Positions 26,861 through 36,429 are shown, counted from the stretch's first letter. The stretch: DNA of 64,000 bases from Gallaecimonas kandeliae (GCF_030450055.1 NZ_CP118480.1:1453415-1517414), one strand, 5' to 3'. The notes: generated from the letters alone by a model not told the origin. Numbers and translations are program-made.

Positions 26861-28546
26861 TCAGCCTTGTTTTGCCAAGGCTTCGGCCAGGCTTTCCAAC
26901 ATCAGTTCGCGCATCCGGAATTTCTGGATCTTGCCGGTGACCGTCATGGGGTAGGCCTCGACGAAGTGGAAGTACTTGGGGATCTTGAAGTGGGCCAGCT
27001 CGCCTTGGGCGAAGGCGCGCATCTCCTCGATGTCGGCCTGCTGGCCTTTCCTGAGCATCACCCAGGCGCAGACCTGCTCGCCGTACTTGTCGTCGGGAAT
27101 GCCGAACACTTGTATGTCCTGCACCTTGGGATGGCGGTAGTAGAACTCTTCGATTTCCCTGGGGTAGATGTTCTCGCCGCCGCGGATGATCATGTCTTTG
27201 ATGCGGCCCACCACCTGCACATAGCCGTCCTGGTCCATGACCCCCAGATCCCCGGAATGGAGCCAGCCCTCTTCGTCTATGGCCTCGGCCGTTTTCTGCG
27301 GATCGTCCCAGTAGCCCAGCATCACCGAATAGCTGCGGTTGCAGATCTCGCCCCGCTCACCTATGGGCACCACCTGGCCGAAGGCGTCGACGATTTTCAC
27401 CTGCTGGTGCTCGGCGGCCTTGCCGACGGTGCCGATGCGTTTTTCCAGCGGATCGTCGCGCAAGGTGGTGTGGTTGATGGGGCTGGATTCGGTCTGGCCG
27501 TAGGAGATGAGGATCTCGGGCATGTGCAGCGGCCCCATCACCTTTTTCATCAGTTCCACCGGGCAGGTGGCGCCGGCCATGACGCCGGTGCGCAGGCTGG
27601 ACAGGTCGAAGCTGGCGAAATCCGGGTGCGCCAGCTCGTTGATGAACATGGTGGGCACCCCGTGCAGGGCGGTGCAGCGCTCCTCGCTGACGGCCCTCAA
27701 GGTGCTCTCGGCGTCGAAGGCCTCGGCGGGGAAGACGGCGGTGGCGCCGTGGGCCACGCACAGCAGGCTGCCCAGCACCATGCCGAAGCAGTGGTAGAGG
27801 GGCACAGGGATGCAGAGCTTGTCGGCCGCCGTCATGCCCATGGCGTCCCCCACCAGCATGGCGTTGTTGAGGATGTTGTAGTGGGACAGGGTGGCGCCCT
27901 TGGGGTTGCCCGTGGTGCCGGAGGTGAACTGGATGTTGATGGGGTCCTGTGGGCTGAGATCCAGGCTGTCCAGCAGTGCCTCTTCCTCGGCGTCGAGGTC
28001 CGCCATCAGCCAGTCGAAGGCGATATAGCCGGGTCTGGCCGGCCCCATGGTCACCACATGGCGAAGGCTCGGCAGGGCACTGGCATTGAGCGCCATGCCG
28101 GAATGGGTGTGGGGCAGCTCGGGGGCCAGGGTCTCGAGCATGGCCAGGTAATCGCTGCCGCGAAAGCCTTCGGCGCAGACCAACGCCTTGCACTGCACCT
28201 TGTTGAGGGCGTACTTGAGCTCCGTCTTCTGATAGTTGGGGTTGATGCAGACCATGATGGCGCCGAGACGGGCCGTGGCGAACTGCACCAGCAGCCACTG
28301 GTAGCAGTTGGGGGCCCAGATCCCCACCCTGTCACCTTTCTCTATGCCCAGGCGATGCAGCCCAGTTGCCAGGCGGTCCACCTGTGTCTGTAGTTCGGCA
28401 TAGCTCCAACGGATCTGCTGGTGGCGCACCACCAGGGCAGGGTGGTTAGGCTGGCGCCTGGCCTTTTCCTTGAGGCAGTCGCCTATGGTCTGGTCGAGCA
28501 GTGCCTTGGTGGTGCTGCCTTCGAAGAAACTTTCCGTTAGGGCCAT
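26861..28546 (-). CDS. Acyl-CoA synthetase (AMP-forming), medium/long-chain
   Basis: A 561-aa ANL-superfamily enzyme that activates a carboxylic acid to its CoA thioester via an acyl-adenylate. It has the P-loop F-T-S-G-T-T-G-N-P-K-G, the Y-G-Q-T-E-S-S-P motif, and the C-terminal hinge and catalytic region (G-D-L-G-V-M-D-Q-D-G-Y, G-R-I-K-D-M-I-I-R-G-G-E-N-I-Y-P-R-E-I, final Lys in T-G-K-I-Q-K-F). The length and E-S-S-P pattern fit FadD-related enzymes. The ATG at 28546 follows AAGGAG (spacing about 10); the upstream ATG at 28579 has no ribosome site. It probably feeds beta-oxidation, together with the fadE gene at 45.6 kb. Confidence 0.9.
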   Translation of the reverse strand: MALTESFFEGSTTKALLDQTIGDCLKEKARRQPNHPALVVRHQQIRWSYAELQTQVDRLATGLHRLGIEKGDRVGIWAPNCYQWLLVQFATARLGAIMVCINPNYQKTELKYALNKVQCKALVCAEGFRGSDYLAMLETLAPELPHTHSGMALNASALPSLRHVVTMGPARPGYIAFDWLMADLDAEEEALLDSLDLSPQDPINIQFTSGTTGNPKGATLSHYNILNNAMLVGDAMGMTAADKLCIPVPLYHCFGMVLGSLLCVAHGATAVFPAEAFDAESTLRAVSEERCTALHGVPTMFINELAHPDFASFDLSSLRTGVMAGATCPVELMKKVMGPLHMPEILISYGQTESSPINHTTLRDDPLEKRIGTVGKAAEHQQVKIVDAFGQVVPIGERGEICNRSYSVMLGYWDDPQKTAEAIDEEGWLHSGDLGVMDQDGYVQVVGRIKDMIIRGGENIYPREIEEFYYRHPKVQDIQVFGIPDDKYGEQVCAWVMLRKGQQADIEEMRAFAQGELAHFKIPKYFHFVEAYPMTVTGKIQKFRMRELMLESLAEALAKQG

Positions 28547-28623
28547 GGGACTCTGTACTCCTTCACTATCGATGACCATGATTTAGCATGGAGAGCGGGC
28601 TGCTACCTTTATCCTTTTGTCTA

Positions 28624-29256
28624 ATGGCAGACCCGGTTTTTAAGGCCATGGTAGAGATGAAGACGGGACTGCGGAAGCGGTTGAGAAGCCTGGACGTCCA
28701 TGAGTGCCGCAAGGTCTGCAAGGACTGCCAGGCCTGGGCCGCCGTGGTGCGCGACAAGGCCTTGGCCGGTGAGGCCAAGCGGCTCAGGCAAAGCCTGGGG
28801 AAAGCCCGCGATCGCCATGTCCAGAACCAGTGGCGGGCCCAGCTGGGCCTCGAGGGCCTGCCCGAATTGCCGCCCGTGGTGCCGGACATCCAGGCCCTGG
28901 ACAAGGTCATAGGCCTGACTCCCGAGCCCTCCCAAGACCAGTTGCTGTCGGCGCTGCTGCGAGATCACGCCAGGGCCCGCCGCCACTACCTGGCCGTCAG
29001 GGGCCTTAAGCATCCACAAGCGGCCGCCCTCCATGAACTGCGCAAGGAGGTCAAACACCTGGAAGCCCTGAGCCGCTGGCTGGGAGCAGAGGCGGTGGCC
29101 GATGGTTTCAAGGACTTGGCGGCAAAACTGGGTGACGACCACGACTTGAGCCTCTTGCCCGGCAAGGCGGCCCGGCGGCTGCGCCGCCGGGGCCACAAGG
29201 CCATACGGGCGGGGCTCAAGGGCTGCCTCGGCAACAAGGCCTTTTCCAAACTGTGA
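28624..29256 (+). CDS. CHAD domain protein
   Basis: A 210-aa helical, strongly basic protein with the two halves of a CHAD domain: L-R-K-R-L-R-S-L-D-V-H-E-C-R-K near the N-terminus and L-H-E-L-R-K-E-V-K-H-L-E-A-L-S-R-W-L-G later, ending with L-G-D-D-H-D. CHAD domains bind inorganic polyphosphate through conserved basic helices and often target polyphosphate granules. Here the domain stands alone, without the CYTH triphosphatase domain often fused to it. The start is uncertain (28588, 28624, 28648 or 28657); I chose 28624 because it leaves room for the divergent promoter. No good ribosome site distinguishes them. Confidence 0.75.
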   Translation: MADPVFKAMVEMKTGLRKRLRSLDVHECRKVCKDCQAWAAVVRDKALAGEAKRLRQSLGKARDRHVQNQWRAQLGLEGLPELPPVVPDIQALDKVIGLTPEPSQDQLLSALLRDHARARRHYLAVRGLKHPQAAALHELRKEVKHLEALSRWLGAEAVADGFKDLAAKLGDDHDLSLLPGKAARRLRRRGHKAIRAGLKGCLGNKAFSKL

Positions 29257-29371
29257 CGGCGGCCGTCCCAAGGGCGTTTTTTCCAGCACCGGCATTCATT
29301 AATATGGTCCGACCTCTAAATTCCCGGCGGAAGCGGCCGATAACGGGATGCAGCAGTTGCTTGGTAATCCT

Positions 29372-30967
29372 ATGACCATTATTAAAAAAATCCTCCTCAT
29401 CCCCCTGGTCGGCGCCATCGGCTTTGCCGTCTTCATGGCGTTGACGGTGTTGACCGCCAATGACACCGGCAATGTGCTGGCCAAGGCCCGGGGCCAGAGC
29501 TTCCCGGTATTGCGCCTGGCCGACCAGTCCCTGCAGAAATGGGCCTCCCTCAAGACCGGCTTCAGCTCGGCCGTCACCACCGGCGACGAAGACGGCCTCA
29601 AGGCCACCCAGGCCCTGGCCGGCAGCTTCAGCCAGGATCTGGCCCAGATAGCCAGGCTGACCGGTGACGGCAAGGTCGATGCCCTCAAGGCCCAGGCCCA
29701 GGGTTATATCGACGAGGCCGGCGCCATCGCCAAGGGCATGATCGATTCGAGCCTGGATTTCTCCACCCTCGGCAAGCGCACCAGCGCCATGAATGCCAGC
29801 TACGACCAGGTCAGCCAGGCCCTGACCGACTTCCGTGACGGCCAGTTGCACCTCTTCGAGAGCCAGATCCAGAGCGCCCAGGACGACGCCAACAAGCTGG
29901 CCCTGCGCGGCGGCCTCTTGGGAGGCGGCACCATAGTGCTGCTCTTCCTCATCGCCTTGCCCGTGGTGCGCGGCATCCGCGCCAACCTCGGCGAGGTGGT
30001 GGCCTCCCTCAAGCGCTTCGCCCGCGAAGACGGTGACCTGACGGTGCGCCTGGAAGTGCGCTCCGACGACGAGCTGGGGGAGCTGGTCAAGTGGTTCAAC
30101 GCCTTCGTCGCCAAGCTCCAGGAGGTGATCCAGAAGGTGGTGGCCAGCGCCAGCCCCCTGGCGGAGCTGGCCCAGAGCCTGAACCGCCTCACCGACGAAT
30201 CCGACCGGGTGATGCAGGCCCAGCTCGATAACGCCTCCCAGACGTTGAGGGCGGTGGAGCAGATGAACGAGTCGGTGCACCAGGTGGCGGCTCACGCCGC
30301 CGAGGCGTCAAAGGCCTCCAGGGTCATCACCCAGGCCGTCAGCCAGGGCCATCAGGACGTCACCAACACCGTCGCCCAGATGCAGTCCCTGTCGGGCACG
30401 GTGGAAGAGTCGGCGCGGGTGGTGGAGCGGCTGGTCAAGGACGCCGAGCAGGTGGGGCAGGTGGTGGACGTCATCCGCGCCATTGCCGACCAGACCAACC
30501 TGCTGGCCCTGAACGCCGCCATCGAAGCGGCCCGGGCCGGAGAACAGGGCCGCGGCTTTGCGGTGGTAGCGGACGAGGTGCGGACCTTGGCGTCCCGCAC
30601 CCAGAGCTCCACCAGTGAAATACAGGCCACCATAGAGCAGCTCCAGGAAGGGGCGCGCCAGGCGGTGTCGGTGATGTCGAGCTCGGTGGAGAACGCCCAG
30701 GCCGGCGTCGACAGGGCCAACACCGCCGGCGAGGCGCTCAAGCGCATCACCTTGGACGTGGGCCAGATCCTCGGCATGAACCAGGAGATAGCCCAGGCCA
30801 CCGAGGCCCAGCAGAGCACCTCCTCGGACATGGTGGGCTACGTCAACCAGATCGGCTGCCAGGCCAAGGAGAGCGTCGCCGCCACCGGCGAGGTGGCCGA
30901 GGTGGCGGCCAAGCTGCACCAGTTCGCCGGCGCCCTGCACCAGGTGACCTCGTCCTTCAAGGTCTGA
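29372..30967 (+). CDS. Methyl-accepting chemotaxis protein
   Basis: A 531-aa transmembrane chemoreceptor. Order: TM1 (about 7-28), a helical periplasmic sensor of about 160 residues, TM2 (about 188-207), HAMP, and the long cytoplasmic coiled-coil signalling domain. The highly conserved tip is [27 protein letters not shown], which docks CheW and CheA. No C-terminal NWETF-type CheR tether is present. The ligand is unknown. I used the ATG at 29372, which starts the membrane anchor directly, though 29348 is possible. It is followed by a bidirectional terminator and a convergent porin gene. Confidence 0.92.
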   Translation: MTIIKKILLIPLVGAIGFAVFMALTVLTANDTGNVLAKARGQSFPVLRLADQSLQKWASLKTGFSSAVTTGDEDGLKATQALAGSFSQDLAQIARLTGDGKVDALKAQAQGYIDEAGAIAKGMIDSSLDFSTLGKRTSAMNASYDQVSQALTDFRDGQLHLFESQIQSAQDDANKLALRGGLLGGGTIVLLFLIALPVVRGIRANLGEVVASLKRFAREDGDLTVRLEVRSDDELGELVKWFNAFVAKLQEVIQKVVASASPLAELAQSLNRLTDESDRVMQAQLDNASQTLRAVEQMNESVHQVAAHAAEASKASRVITQAVSQGHQDVTNTVAQMQSLSGTVEESARVVERLVKDAEQVGQVVDVIRAIADQTNLLALNAAIEAARAGEQGRGFAVVADEVRTLASRTQSSTSEIQATIEQLQEGARQAVSVMSSSVENAQAGVDRANTAGEALKRITLDVGQILGMNQEIAQATEAQQSTSSDMVGYVNQIGCQAKESVAATGEVAEVAAKLHQFAGALHQVTSSFKV

Positions 30968-30978
30968 CGCCCGGCCAT

Positions 30979-31010
30979 AAAAAAAGCCTCCCGATCTGGG
31001 AGGCTTTTTT
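30979..31010. terminator. Bidirectional terminator between chemoreceptor and porin
   Basis: A symmetric hairpin: an A-run, GCCTCCC, four-base loop, GGGAGGC and a T-run. It serves both convergent genes. Confidence 0.92.
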
Positions 31011-31021
31011 GTGGGCGGCGC

Positions 31022-32155
31022 TTAGAACACCAGGTCGACGCCGGCGGACAACACCTTGGCGTCCAGGGCCGAGCCCAGATCGTCGCGGATGTCGTTGAAC
31101 TCCAGCTTGAAGGCGGCGCTGCTGTGGAAGTCCCAACGCAGACCAAGGGTGTGGGTGCTGGTCTGTTCGCGGCCGGCGGCGTAGACGGCCATGATGGGGA
31201 CGGCCAACTGGGGCGGCAAGCCGGCGGTGGACTTGCTGTCGGGCTTGGCGTCGAACTTCTCATAGGTGTAGTAAGGGGTGATGCTGCCGAAGCGGTAGCC
31301 CAGGGAGGCGTACCAGGCGGCGGTCTTGGGGATCACCGAGTTCTTGACGTCGAAGTGGGTGTATTCGGCGTTCAGCAGCCAGTTGTCCTTGTCGATGCCG
31401 AAGCCCAGGCCCCAGAAGGTGCCTTTGTCTTCGTTGGTTTCCATGCCGTCGGCCAGGTCAGCGAGGCCAAGGGCCTGCAGGTTGGTCACCAGGGCCTGCA
31501 GCTGGGCCTGGGTGGCGGCATCCTTGGGTGCGAAGGAAACCTTGGCCTTGGCGTAGGTGCCGCGCAGGCTCAACCAGTCGCGGCTGAGTTCCCAGCTGGC
31601 GCCCATGGCGTCCTTGATCTTGCCGGTACCTTCGACGCCGTTGGGGGACAGGTCCCCGTCGTAGCTGCCGGCGTAGAGCTTGAGGTTGGATTCCCAGTCA
31701 CCGAAGTAGGTGCTGTTGTCCAGGCGCAGGCCTTCGATGGTGTTGAAGGGCACGCCGTAGACGCTCTGGGGCGGGCGCAGCCAGGTGTAGGCGTAACCCA
31801 CGTCCAGGAAGGAGGAGTAGCGGAACAGCGGCGCCCGCAGTTTGCCGGCGTTCAGTTTCCAGTTGTCGTTGATGGTATAGGACAGGTAAGCCCATTCCAG
31901 GGACAGGTTGTAGTCGTCTTCCCCTTTGGCCATGGCCTGGGCCGTGGCGGTGAGGCCGTCGCCGAGGTCGGCCACGGCCTGCATGGCGAACAGGGAATCG
32001 GGCTTGAAGGAGATATCGTTGTCGTAGCCAAGGGCCTGCTCGTCGCTGCTCAGGGTCTGGCCGGCGACGATGGAGGCGAAGCCGTTGAAGCGGACGTCGG
32101 CGGCGGCCTGGCCGCACAGGGCTGCCAGGGCCAGGGCAAGGGCTGTTTTCTTCAT
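31022..32155 (-). CDS. Outer-membrane beta-barrel porin
   Basis: A 377-aa protein with a signal peptide (1-19, ending A-A-A) and a string of amphipathic beta-strands such as L-E-W-A-Y-L-S-Y-T-I and N-W-K-L-N-A-G-K, ending in a C-terminal aromatic residue (V-D-L-V-F), the outer-membrane assembly signal. The overall pattern (F-N-G-F-A-S-I-V-A-G, D-N-D-I-S-F-K-P-D-S-L-F-A-M-Q) is typical of porins in Shewanella-like bacteria that lie beside periplasmic binding proteins. The gene starts 12 bp after the stop of a PstS-like miniprotein, so they are one operon. An anion or phosphate channel role is inferred only from that neighbour. Confidence 0.87.
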   Translation of the reverse strand: MKKTALALALAALCGQAAADVRFNGFASIVAGQTLSSDEQALGYDNDISFKPDSLFAMQAVADLGDGLTATAQAMAKGEDDYNLSLEWAYLSYTINDNWKLNAGKLRAPLFRYSSFLDVGYAYTWLRPPQSVYGVPFNTIEGLRLDNSTYFGDWESNLKLYAGSYDGDLSPNGVEGTGKIKDAMGASWELSRDWLSLRGTYAKAKVSFAPKDAATQAQLQALVTNLQALGLADLADGMETNEDKGTFWGLGFGIDKDNWLLNAEYTHFDVKNSVIPKTAAWYASLGYRFGSITPYYTYEKFDAKPDSKSTAGLPPQLAVPIMAVYAAGREQTSTHTLGLRWDFHSSAAFKLEFNDIRDDLGSALDAKVLSAGVDLVF

Positions 32156-32167
32156 CTTGTTCTTACC

Positions 32168-32560
32168 TCAGAAGGTCTTGATCACTTTGACGCTGGCATC
32201 GACGGCGTCGGCGGGGATATAGCCAATGGCGTTGACGTCGGTGGCCACCTTGGCCTTCATGGCGGCGGTGTCGGCCAGCTCGGCGGGCGGGGTACCGCCG
32301 CCGGTGAAGATGAGCTTGGACCAGTAGGCCTTGAGCTGGGCGCTGTTCTTGCCCAGCAGCTTGCTGTTGAATTCGTCACGGGCACCCTGGCCTTCGGCCA
32401 GGTTGAAAGGCACCAGGCCCTTCTGCTTGCCCAGGAACAGCCGTGAAATCATCTCGTCGGAGGGCACCTGGCTCTGGCCGGGGTTGACGATCACGGCGAT
32501 GTCCGCCATGGCGGCGGCGCTCAGGCCCATCAGGGCGGCTGCGCACAACAATCTACGCAT
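32168..32560 (-). CDS. Small periplasmic PstS-like substrate-binding protein
   Basis: A 130-aa exported protein with a signal peptide (1-19, A-M-A) and the first lobe of a phosphate-binding (PstS-like) fold: D-I-A-V-I-V-N-P, D-E-M-I-S-R-L-F-L-G-K, and a late A-I-G-Y-I-P motif equivalent to the G-x-I-G-Y of PBP-like proteins. At 130 aa it is less than half a normal binding protein, a compact single-domain version annotated in many gammaproteobacteria. The ATG at 32560 has GAGG upstream. It leads an operon with the porin gene. No Pho box could be found upstream, so phosphate control is not supported. Confidence 0.8.
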   Translation of the reverse strand: MRRLLCAAALMGLSAAAMADIAVIVNPGQSQVPSDEMISRLFLGKQKGLVPFNLAEGQGARDEFNSKLLGKNSAQLKAYWSKLIFTGGGTPPAELADTAAMKAKVATDVNAIGYIPADAVDASVKVIKTF

Positions 32561-32829
32561 GAGGATCCTCTTTTTTTTCTCGGTATTGGCTTGCAAGGAC
32601 GCCGCATGAGGCGTAGGCGCAGTTTAAGAGCTTGTCTGCACGGAAAAAAGCATAAGGTCTGACCAGGTGTTAAGGCTGTGATCGCCCCGACAGAAAAACC
32701 AAAGAGGCCAGGGCCCGTTCAAGTCGGCGGCGGCCCTGGTCGAAAAGGGCGCCAGGCCGGCGCTTTGTCGCAGTGTCCTTGCGCTGTCCCTGTATATGAG
32801 CGATGGATAATGAAAAAGGAGACGACACC

Positions 32830-33846
32830 ATGAAAAGACTGCTCACCGGCCTCTTGCTGGCCACCGCCGGCCTTACGGCCCAGGCCGCCACCCCAGCCGC
32901 CCCGGCCAAGAAGCCCATCGCCATCGCCATCCACGGCGGCGCCGGCACCATCTCCCGCGCCAACCTCAGCCCGGAGCAGGAAAAAGCCTACCACGCCAAG
33001 CTGCAGGAGGCCCTGGACGCCGGCTACGCCGTGCTGGACAAGGGCGGCAGGGCCCTGGACGCCGTGCAGGCCGCGATACTGGTGATGGAGAGCTCGCCGC
33101 TGTTCAACGCCGGCCTCGGCGCCGTATACAACTGGGACGGTGAGCACGAACTGGACGCCTCCATCATGGACGGCAAGACCCTGAACGCCGGCGCCGTGGC
33201 CGGGGTCAAGCACGTCAAGCACCCGATCCTCGCCGCCTACAAGGTGATGACCGACAGCCCCCACGTGATGCTGGCCGGCGACGGTGCCGACGCCTTTGCC
33301 CGTGAAGAAGGGCTGGAGATGGTGGACAACCACTATTTCGATACCGAGTTCCGCAAGAAGGCCTTGGACAAGGCCAAGAAGGCGATCCAAGGCACCGGCT
33401 ACCAGGCCCGCAACTACCTGGCCGGTGATTATAAGTACGGCACCGTCGGGGCCGTGGCCCTGGACGAAGACGGCAACCTCGCCGCCGCCACCAGCACAGG
33501 CGGCATGACCGCCAAACGCTACGGCCGTATCGGCGACTCCCCCGTCATCGGCGCCGGCACCTATGCCGAGAACGGCGTCTGCGCCGTCTCCGCCACCGGC
33601 CACGGCGAGTATTTCATCCGCCTCAACATCGCCGCCGACATCTGCGCCCGGGTCCGTTACCTGCACAAGTCGGTCAAGGAGGCCGCCGACGAGGTGATCC
33701 ACGGCCGGCTGCAAAAACTGGGGGGCACGGGGGGCGTCATAGTGCTGGGCGCCGACGGCTCCATCACCCAGCCCTTCAACACCGAAGGCATGTACCGGGG
33801 CTTCAAGACCCGCACCCAGAACCAGACCCTGCTCTATGGCAACTGA
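32830..33846 (+). CDS. iaaA: Exported isoaspartyl peptidase / L-asparaginase (Ntn-hydrolase)
   Basis: A 338-aa plant-type asparaginase of the N-terminal-nucleophile hydrolase family. A signal peptide (about 1-19, A-Q-A-A) precedes the alpha chain, which starts I-A-I-H-G-G-A-G-T-I. Autocleavage is expected before Thr 205 (Y-G-T-V-G-A-V-A), the catalytic nucleophile, with the partners T-S-T-G-G-M and G-T-G near the usual positions. It would remove isoaspartyl residues from peptides or deamidate asparagine. The signal peptide means a periplasmic enzyme, whereas E. coli IaaA is cytosolic. AAGGAG lies before the ATG at 32830. It stands alone and ends in a terminator. Confidence 0.9.
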   Translation: MKRLLTGLLLATAGLTAQAATPAAPAKKPIAIAIHGGAGTISRANLSPEQEKAYHAKLQEALDAGYAVLDKGGRALDAVQAAILVMESSPLFNAGLGAVYNWDGEHELDASIMDGKTLNAGAVAGVKHVKHPILAAYKVMTDSPHVMLAGDGADAFAREEGLEMVDNHYFDTEFRKKALDKAKKAIQGTGYQARNYLAGDYKYGTVGAVALDEDGNLAAATSTGGMTAKRYGRIGDSPVIGAGTYAENGVCAVSATGHGEYFIRLNIAADICARVRYLHKSVKEAADEVIHGRLQKLGGTGGVIVLGADGSITQPFNTEGMYRGFKTRTQNQTLLYGN

Positions 33847-33858
33847 GCCGGGACTATC

Positions 33859-33885
33859 AAAAAAGGCGTCTTGGGCGCCTCTTTT
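33859..33885 (+). terminator. Terminator after the isoaspartyl peptidase gene
   Basis: Hairpin AGGCG-tcttggg-CGCCT with A-run before and CTTTTG after, 13 bp after the stop. Confidence 0.7.
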
Positions 33886-33974
33886 GTTGGCGGCCCCTGG
33901 GGCGTGGAGCAGTAGGGGCCTTAGGTGCTAGTATCAACAGGCCCCATCCGACCTGATTTACGGAAGCCGACGCC

Positions 33975-35639
33975 TTGCAACTGGTGGTACCCCTCTTTCA
34001 GCAGATGAGCGTCTACCTGCTCATCGCCTACGTCTTTTCCAAGACGCCCCTGTTCCGGCCCCTGGCCAGCCTCTCCAGCTGGCCCATCCACAAGCTGATG
34101 GTCTACGCCATCTTCTCCGGCTTTTGCATCATGGGCACCTATTTCGGCCAGCAGACCAACGACGCCATCGCCAATACGCGCGCCATCGGCGCCATCCTCG
34201 GCGGCCTCCTGGGCGGCCCCGTGGTGGGCATAGCGGTGGGGCTGACCGGCGGCCTGCACCGTTACTCCCTGGGCGGCTTTACCGACATCGCCTGCGCCGT
34301 TTCCACCACCTGGGAAGGCCTTATCGGTGGCCTGGTCCATGCCTTCTGGCAGCGCTGCGGCCGTACCGAACGTATCTTCAACCCCTGGCAGGCCTTTGCC
34401 CTCGGCGTCTTCGCCGAGGCCAGCCAGATGGCCATCATCCTGATCCTGGCCCACCCCTTCGACAAGGCGCTGGCCCTGGTCAGGGTGATAGCCCTGCCGA
34501 TGATGCTGGCCAATGCCACAGGGGCGGCGCTCTTCCTGAGCTTCATCCGCGACGCCAAGTTCCGCGCCGAGGAGCTGGCCGCCAAGGTGTCGTCCCGGGC
34601 CCTGCGTATCGCCCGGCGCTGTGTGGGGGTGTTGGAGCAGGGCTTCAACGCCGCCTCGGCCCAGGCCATAGCCCAGATCGTCAAGGACGAGACGGGGGTG
34701 GCGGCGGTGGCCATCACCGACAGGGAGAAGATCCTGGCCTTTATCGGCATGGGCGCCGACCACCACCAGGTGGGCAGGCCCATCTCGTCAGAGATCACCC
34801 TCGAGGCCATACGCCACAACCGGGTGGTGTTCGCCGACGGCCTCACCACCCCCTACCAGTGCTCCATAGACCCCCACTGCGAGCTGGGCTCCTCCCTGGT
34901 GGTGCCGCTCAAGGGGGAAAAGGAAGTGGTGGGCACCATCAAGCTCTACGAGCCCAAGCGTCAGCTGTTCCGTAACCTCAACCGCAGCCTGGGGGAGGGC
35001 ATCGCCGGGGTGCTGTCCAACCAGCTGCTCCACGACCAGCTCCAGGCCAGCCGGGCCCTGTTGGCCGAGGCCGAGCTGCGGGCCCTGGAGGCCAAGGTCA
35101 ATCCCCATTTCCTGTTCAACAGCCTCAATACGGTGGCCGCCGTGCTGCGCCGCGACGCCAAGAAGGCCCGCGAGCTCATAGTCCACCTGGCGGGCTTTTT
35201 GCGCGGCAACCTGGGCCGCCACGGCGCCACCTGCACCCTGGCCGAGGAATTTGCCCACATCGAGCATTATCTCGCGATCGAGAAGGCCCGCTTCGGCGAG
35301 CGGCTCTGTTACCAGGAGTCCCTGGCTGCGGAGCTGGAAAACGAGCGGGTGCCGGCGCTGGCCATCCAGACCCTGGTGGAGAACGCCATCAAGCACGGCA
35401 TCAGCCGCGCCGAGGCCGGCGGCGAGGTCAGGCTGTCGGCGATGCTGGAAGGGGACTGCATCCATATCAGGGTGGAGGACAGCGCCGCCCGGGCGCCCAA
35501 GCAGACCGACGGCCTGGGGCTCAAGCTGGTTCGAGAGCGCTTTGCCGCCCTGGGGGCAGACTGTACACTTGAGCTCCACCACCAGCCGGGGCAACATACC
35601 CGCGCTGAGCTCAGCTGGCAAAGAGGTAAGCTGTCATGA
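33975..35639 (+). CDS. btsS: LytS-type pyruvate-sensing histidine kinase BtsS
   Basis: A 554-aa kinase of the 5TM-LYT class. Several N-terminal helices (about 1-195) are followed by a GAF-like domain (about 215-350) and a His_kinase/HATPase module with the LytS-type H-box N-P-H-F-L-F-N-S-L-N (His 378) and an N-box (L-V-E-N-A-I-K-H-G-I). The N-terminus Q-Q-M-x-V-x-L-x-I-A-Y-x-x-S-K-T-P-L-F matches E. coli BtsS (YehU), a high-affinity pyruvate sensor, and supports the TTG start at 33975 over the ATG at 34005. It overlaps btsR by 4 bp (ATGA). Downstream genes complete the btsSR-transporter module. Confidence 0.9.
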   Translation: MQLVVPLFQQMSVYLLIAYVFSKTPLFRPLASLSSWPIHKLMVYAIFSGFCIMGTYFGQQTNDAIANTRAIGAILGGLLGGPVVGIAVGLTGGLHRYSLGGFTDIACAVSTTWEGLIGGLVHAFWQRCGRTERIFNPWQAFALGVFAEASQMAIILILAHPFDKALALVRVIALPMMLANATGAALFLSFIRDAKFRAEELAAKVSSRALRIARRCVGVLEQGFNAASAQAIAQIVKDETGVAAVAITDREKILAFIGMGADHHQVGRPISSEITLEAIRHNRVVFADGLTTPYQCSIDPHCELGSSLVVPLKGEKEVVGTIKLYEPKRQLFRNLNRSLGEGIAGVLSNQLLHDQLQASRALLAEAELRALEAKVNPHFLFNSLNTVAAVLRRDAKKARELIVHLAGFLRGNLGRHGATCTLAEEFAHIEHYLAIEKARFGERLCYQESLAAELENERVPALAIQTLVENAIKHGISRAEAGGEVRLSAMLEGDCIHIRVEDSAARAPKQTDGLGLKLVRERFAALGADCTLELHHQPGQHTRAELSWQRGKLS

Positions 35640-36331
35640 TCCGGGCACTGTTAGTCGACGATGAGCCCCTGGCGCGGGAAGAGCTTGGCGCTCTCCTGGA
35701 GGAAGCCGGCGGCGTCAAGGTGGTGGGGGAAGCGGGCAACGGCAAGGACGGCCTGCTCAAGGCCCGCGAGCTGAGCCCGGACGTCATTTTCCTCGACGTC
35801 GACATGCCGGGCCTGTCCGGGGTCGATGTCAGCAGCCTGCTGCCCGAACCTCGGCCGGCCCTGGTCTTCGTCACCGCCCACCAGCAATACGCCCTGGACG
35901 CCTTCGACGAGGCGGCCCTGGACTACCTCTTGAAGCCCGTCGACCCCGAGCGCCTGGCCAAGACCCTCAAGCGCATCGAGGCCTTGGGTCTTGCCAGCGA
36001 CAACAGCCCCCTGGAGCGCCTGGCCTGCTACCAGGGCAACAAGGTGCACCTGGTGGCGCCCAAGGACATCGACTGCGCCTTTGTCGACCTCACCGGCACC
36101 CAGGTGCTGGCCCAGGGGGAGCAGCTCCATTGCCAGCTGCCGCTCAAGACCTTGGAGGCCAGGCTGCCGCTGCTGCGGGTCCACCGCCAGTACCTGGTCA
36201 ATCCCGACGCCATCAAGGCCATCGCCATCAAGGACAGCGGCGCCGAGATTGAGACCCACCACGGCGCCAAGGTGCCGGTGTCGCGCCGTTACCTCAAACT
36301 GCTCAAGGACAGGTACCTGCTGCCCATCTGA
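35636..36331 (+). CDS. btsR: LytTR response regulator BtsR
   Basis: A 231-aa regulator: receiver domain (V-D-D-E-P-L-A-R-E-E-L, Asp 54 in F-L-D-V-D-M-P, Lys in L-K-P) and C-terminal LytTR DNA-binding domain (about 125-231, with R-V-H-R-Q-Y-L-V-N and V-P-V-S-R-R-Y). It is the partner of the upstream kinase, translationally coupled by a 4-bp overlap. In E. coli BtsR activates the pyruvate importer gene btsT. Two direct repeats matching the published BtsR motif start at its own stop codon, upstream of a CstA-type gene, so the same wiring is present here in cis. Confidence 0.92.
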   Translation: MIRALLVDDEPLAREELGALLEEAGGVKVVGEAGNGKDGLLKARELSPDVIFLDVDMPGLSGVDVSSLLPEPRPALVFVTAHQQYALDAFDEAALDYLLKPVDPERLAKTLKRIEALGLASDNSPLERLACYQGNKVHLVAPKDIDCAFVDLTGTQVLAQGEQLHCQLPLKTLEARLPLLRVHRQYLVNPDAIKAIAIKDSGAEIETHHGAKVPVSRRYLKLLKDRYLLPI

Positions 36332-36359
36332 CCGCTCAGGTGGCCTTTTCGACCGCTGG
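36331..36359 (+). promoter_or_regulatory. BtsR operator: two direct repeats, 13-bp spacer
   Basis: ACCGCTCA (36331-36338), 13 bp, ACCGCTGG (36352-36359). The published E. coli BtsR (YehT) site is ACC(G/A)CT(C/T)A twice with a 13-bp spacer; the first copy here is a perfect match and the second matches in its first six bases. It lies 70 bp before the transporter start codon, the right place for an activator. A TATTAG (about 36394-36399) may be the -10. Confidence 0.8.
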
Positions 36360-36429
36360 CGCTTTTCGCGGGTGCCGCGTACGTAAAGGGCATATTAGGC
36401 TTTGCCCAAACTACAAAGGGGGAAAGTCT

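Noticed and set aside
32561-32700. Pho box upstream of the PstS-like gene
   Set aside because: I looked for two CTGTCA-type half sites 11 bp apart on both strands and found only an isolated CTGTC.
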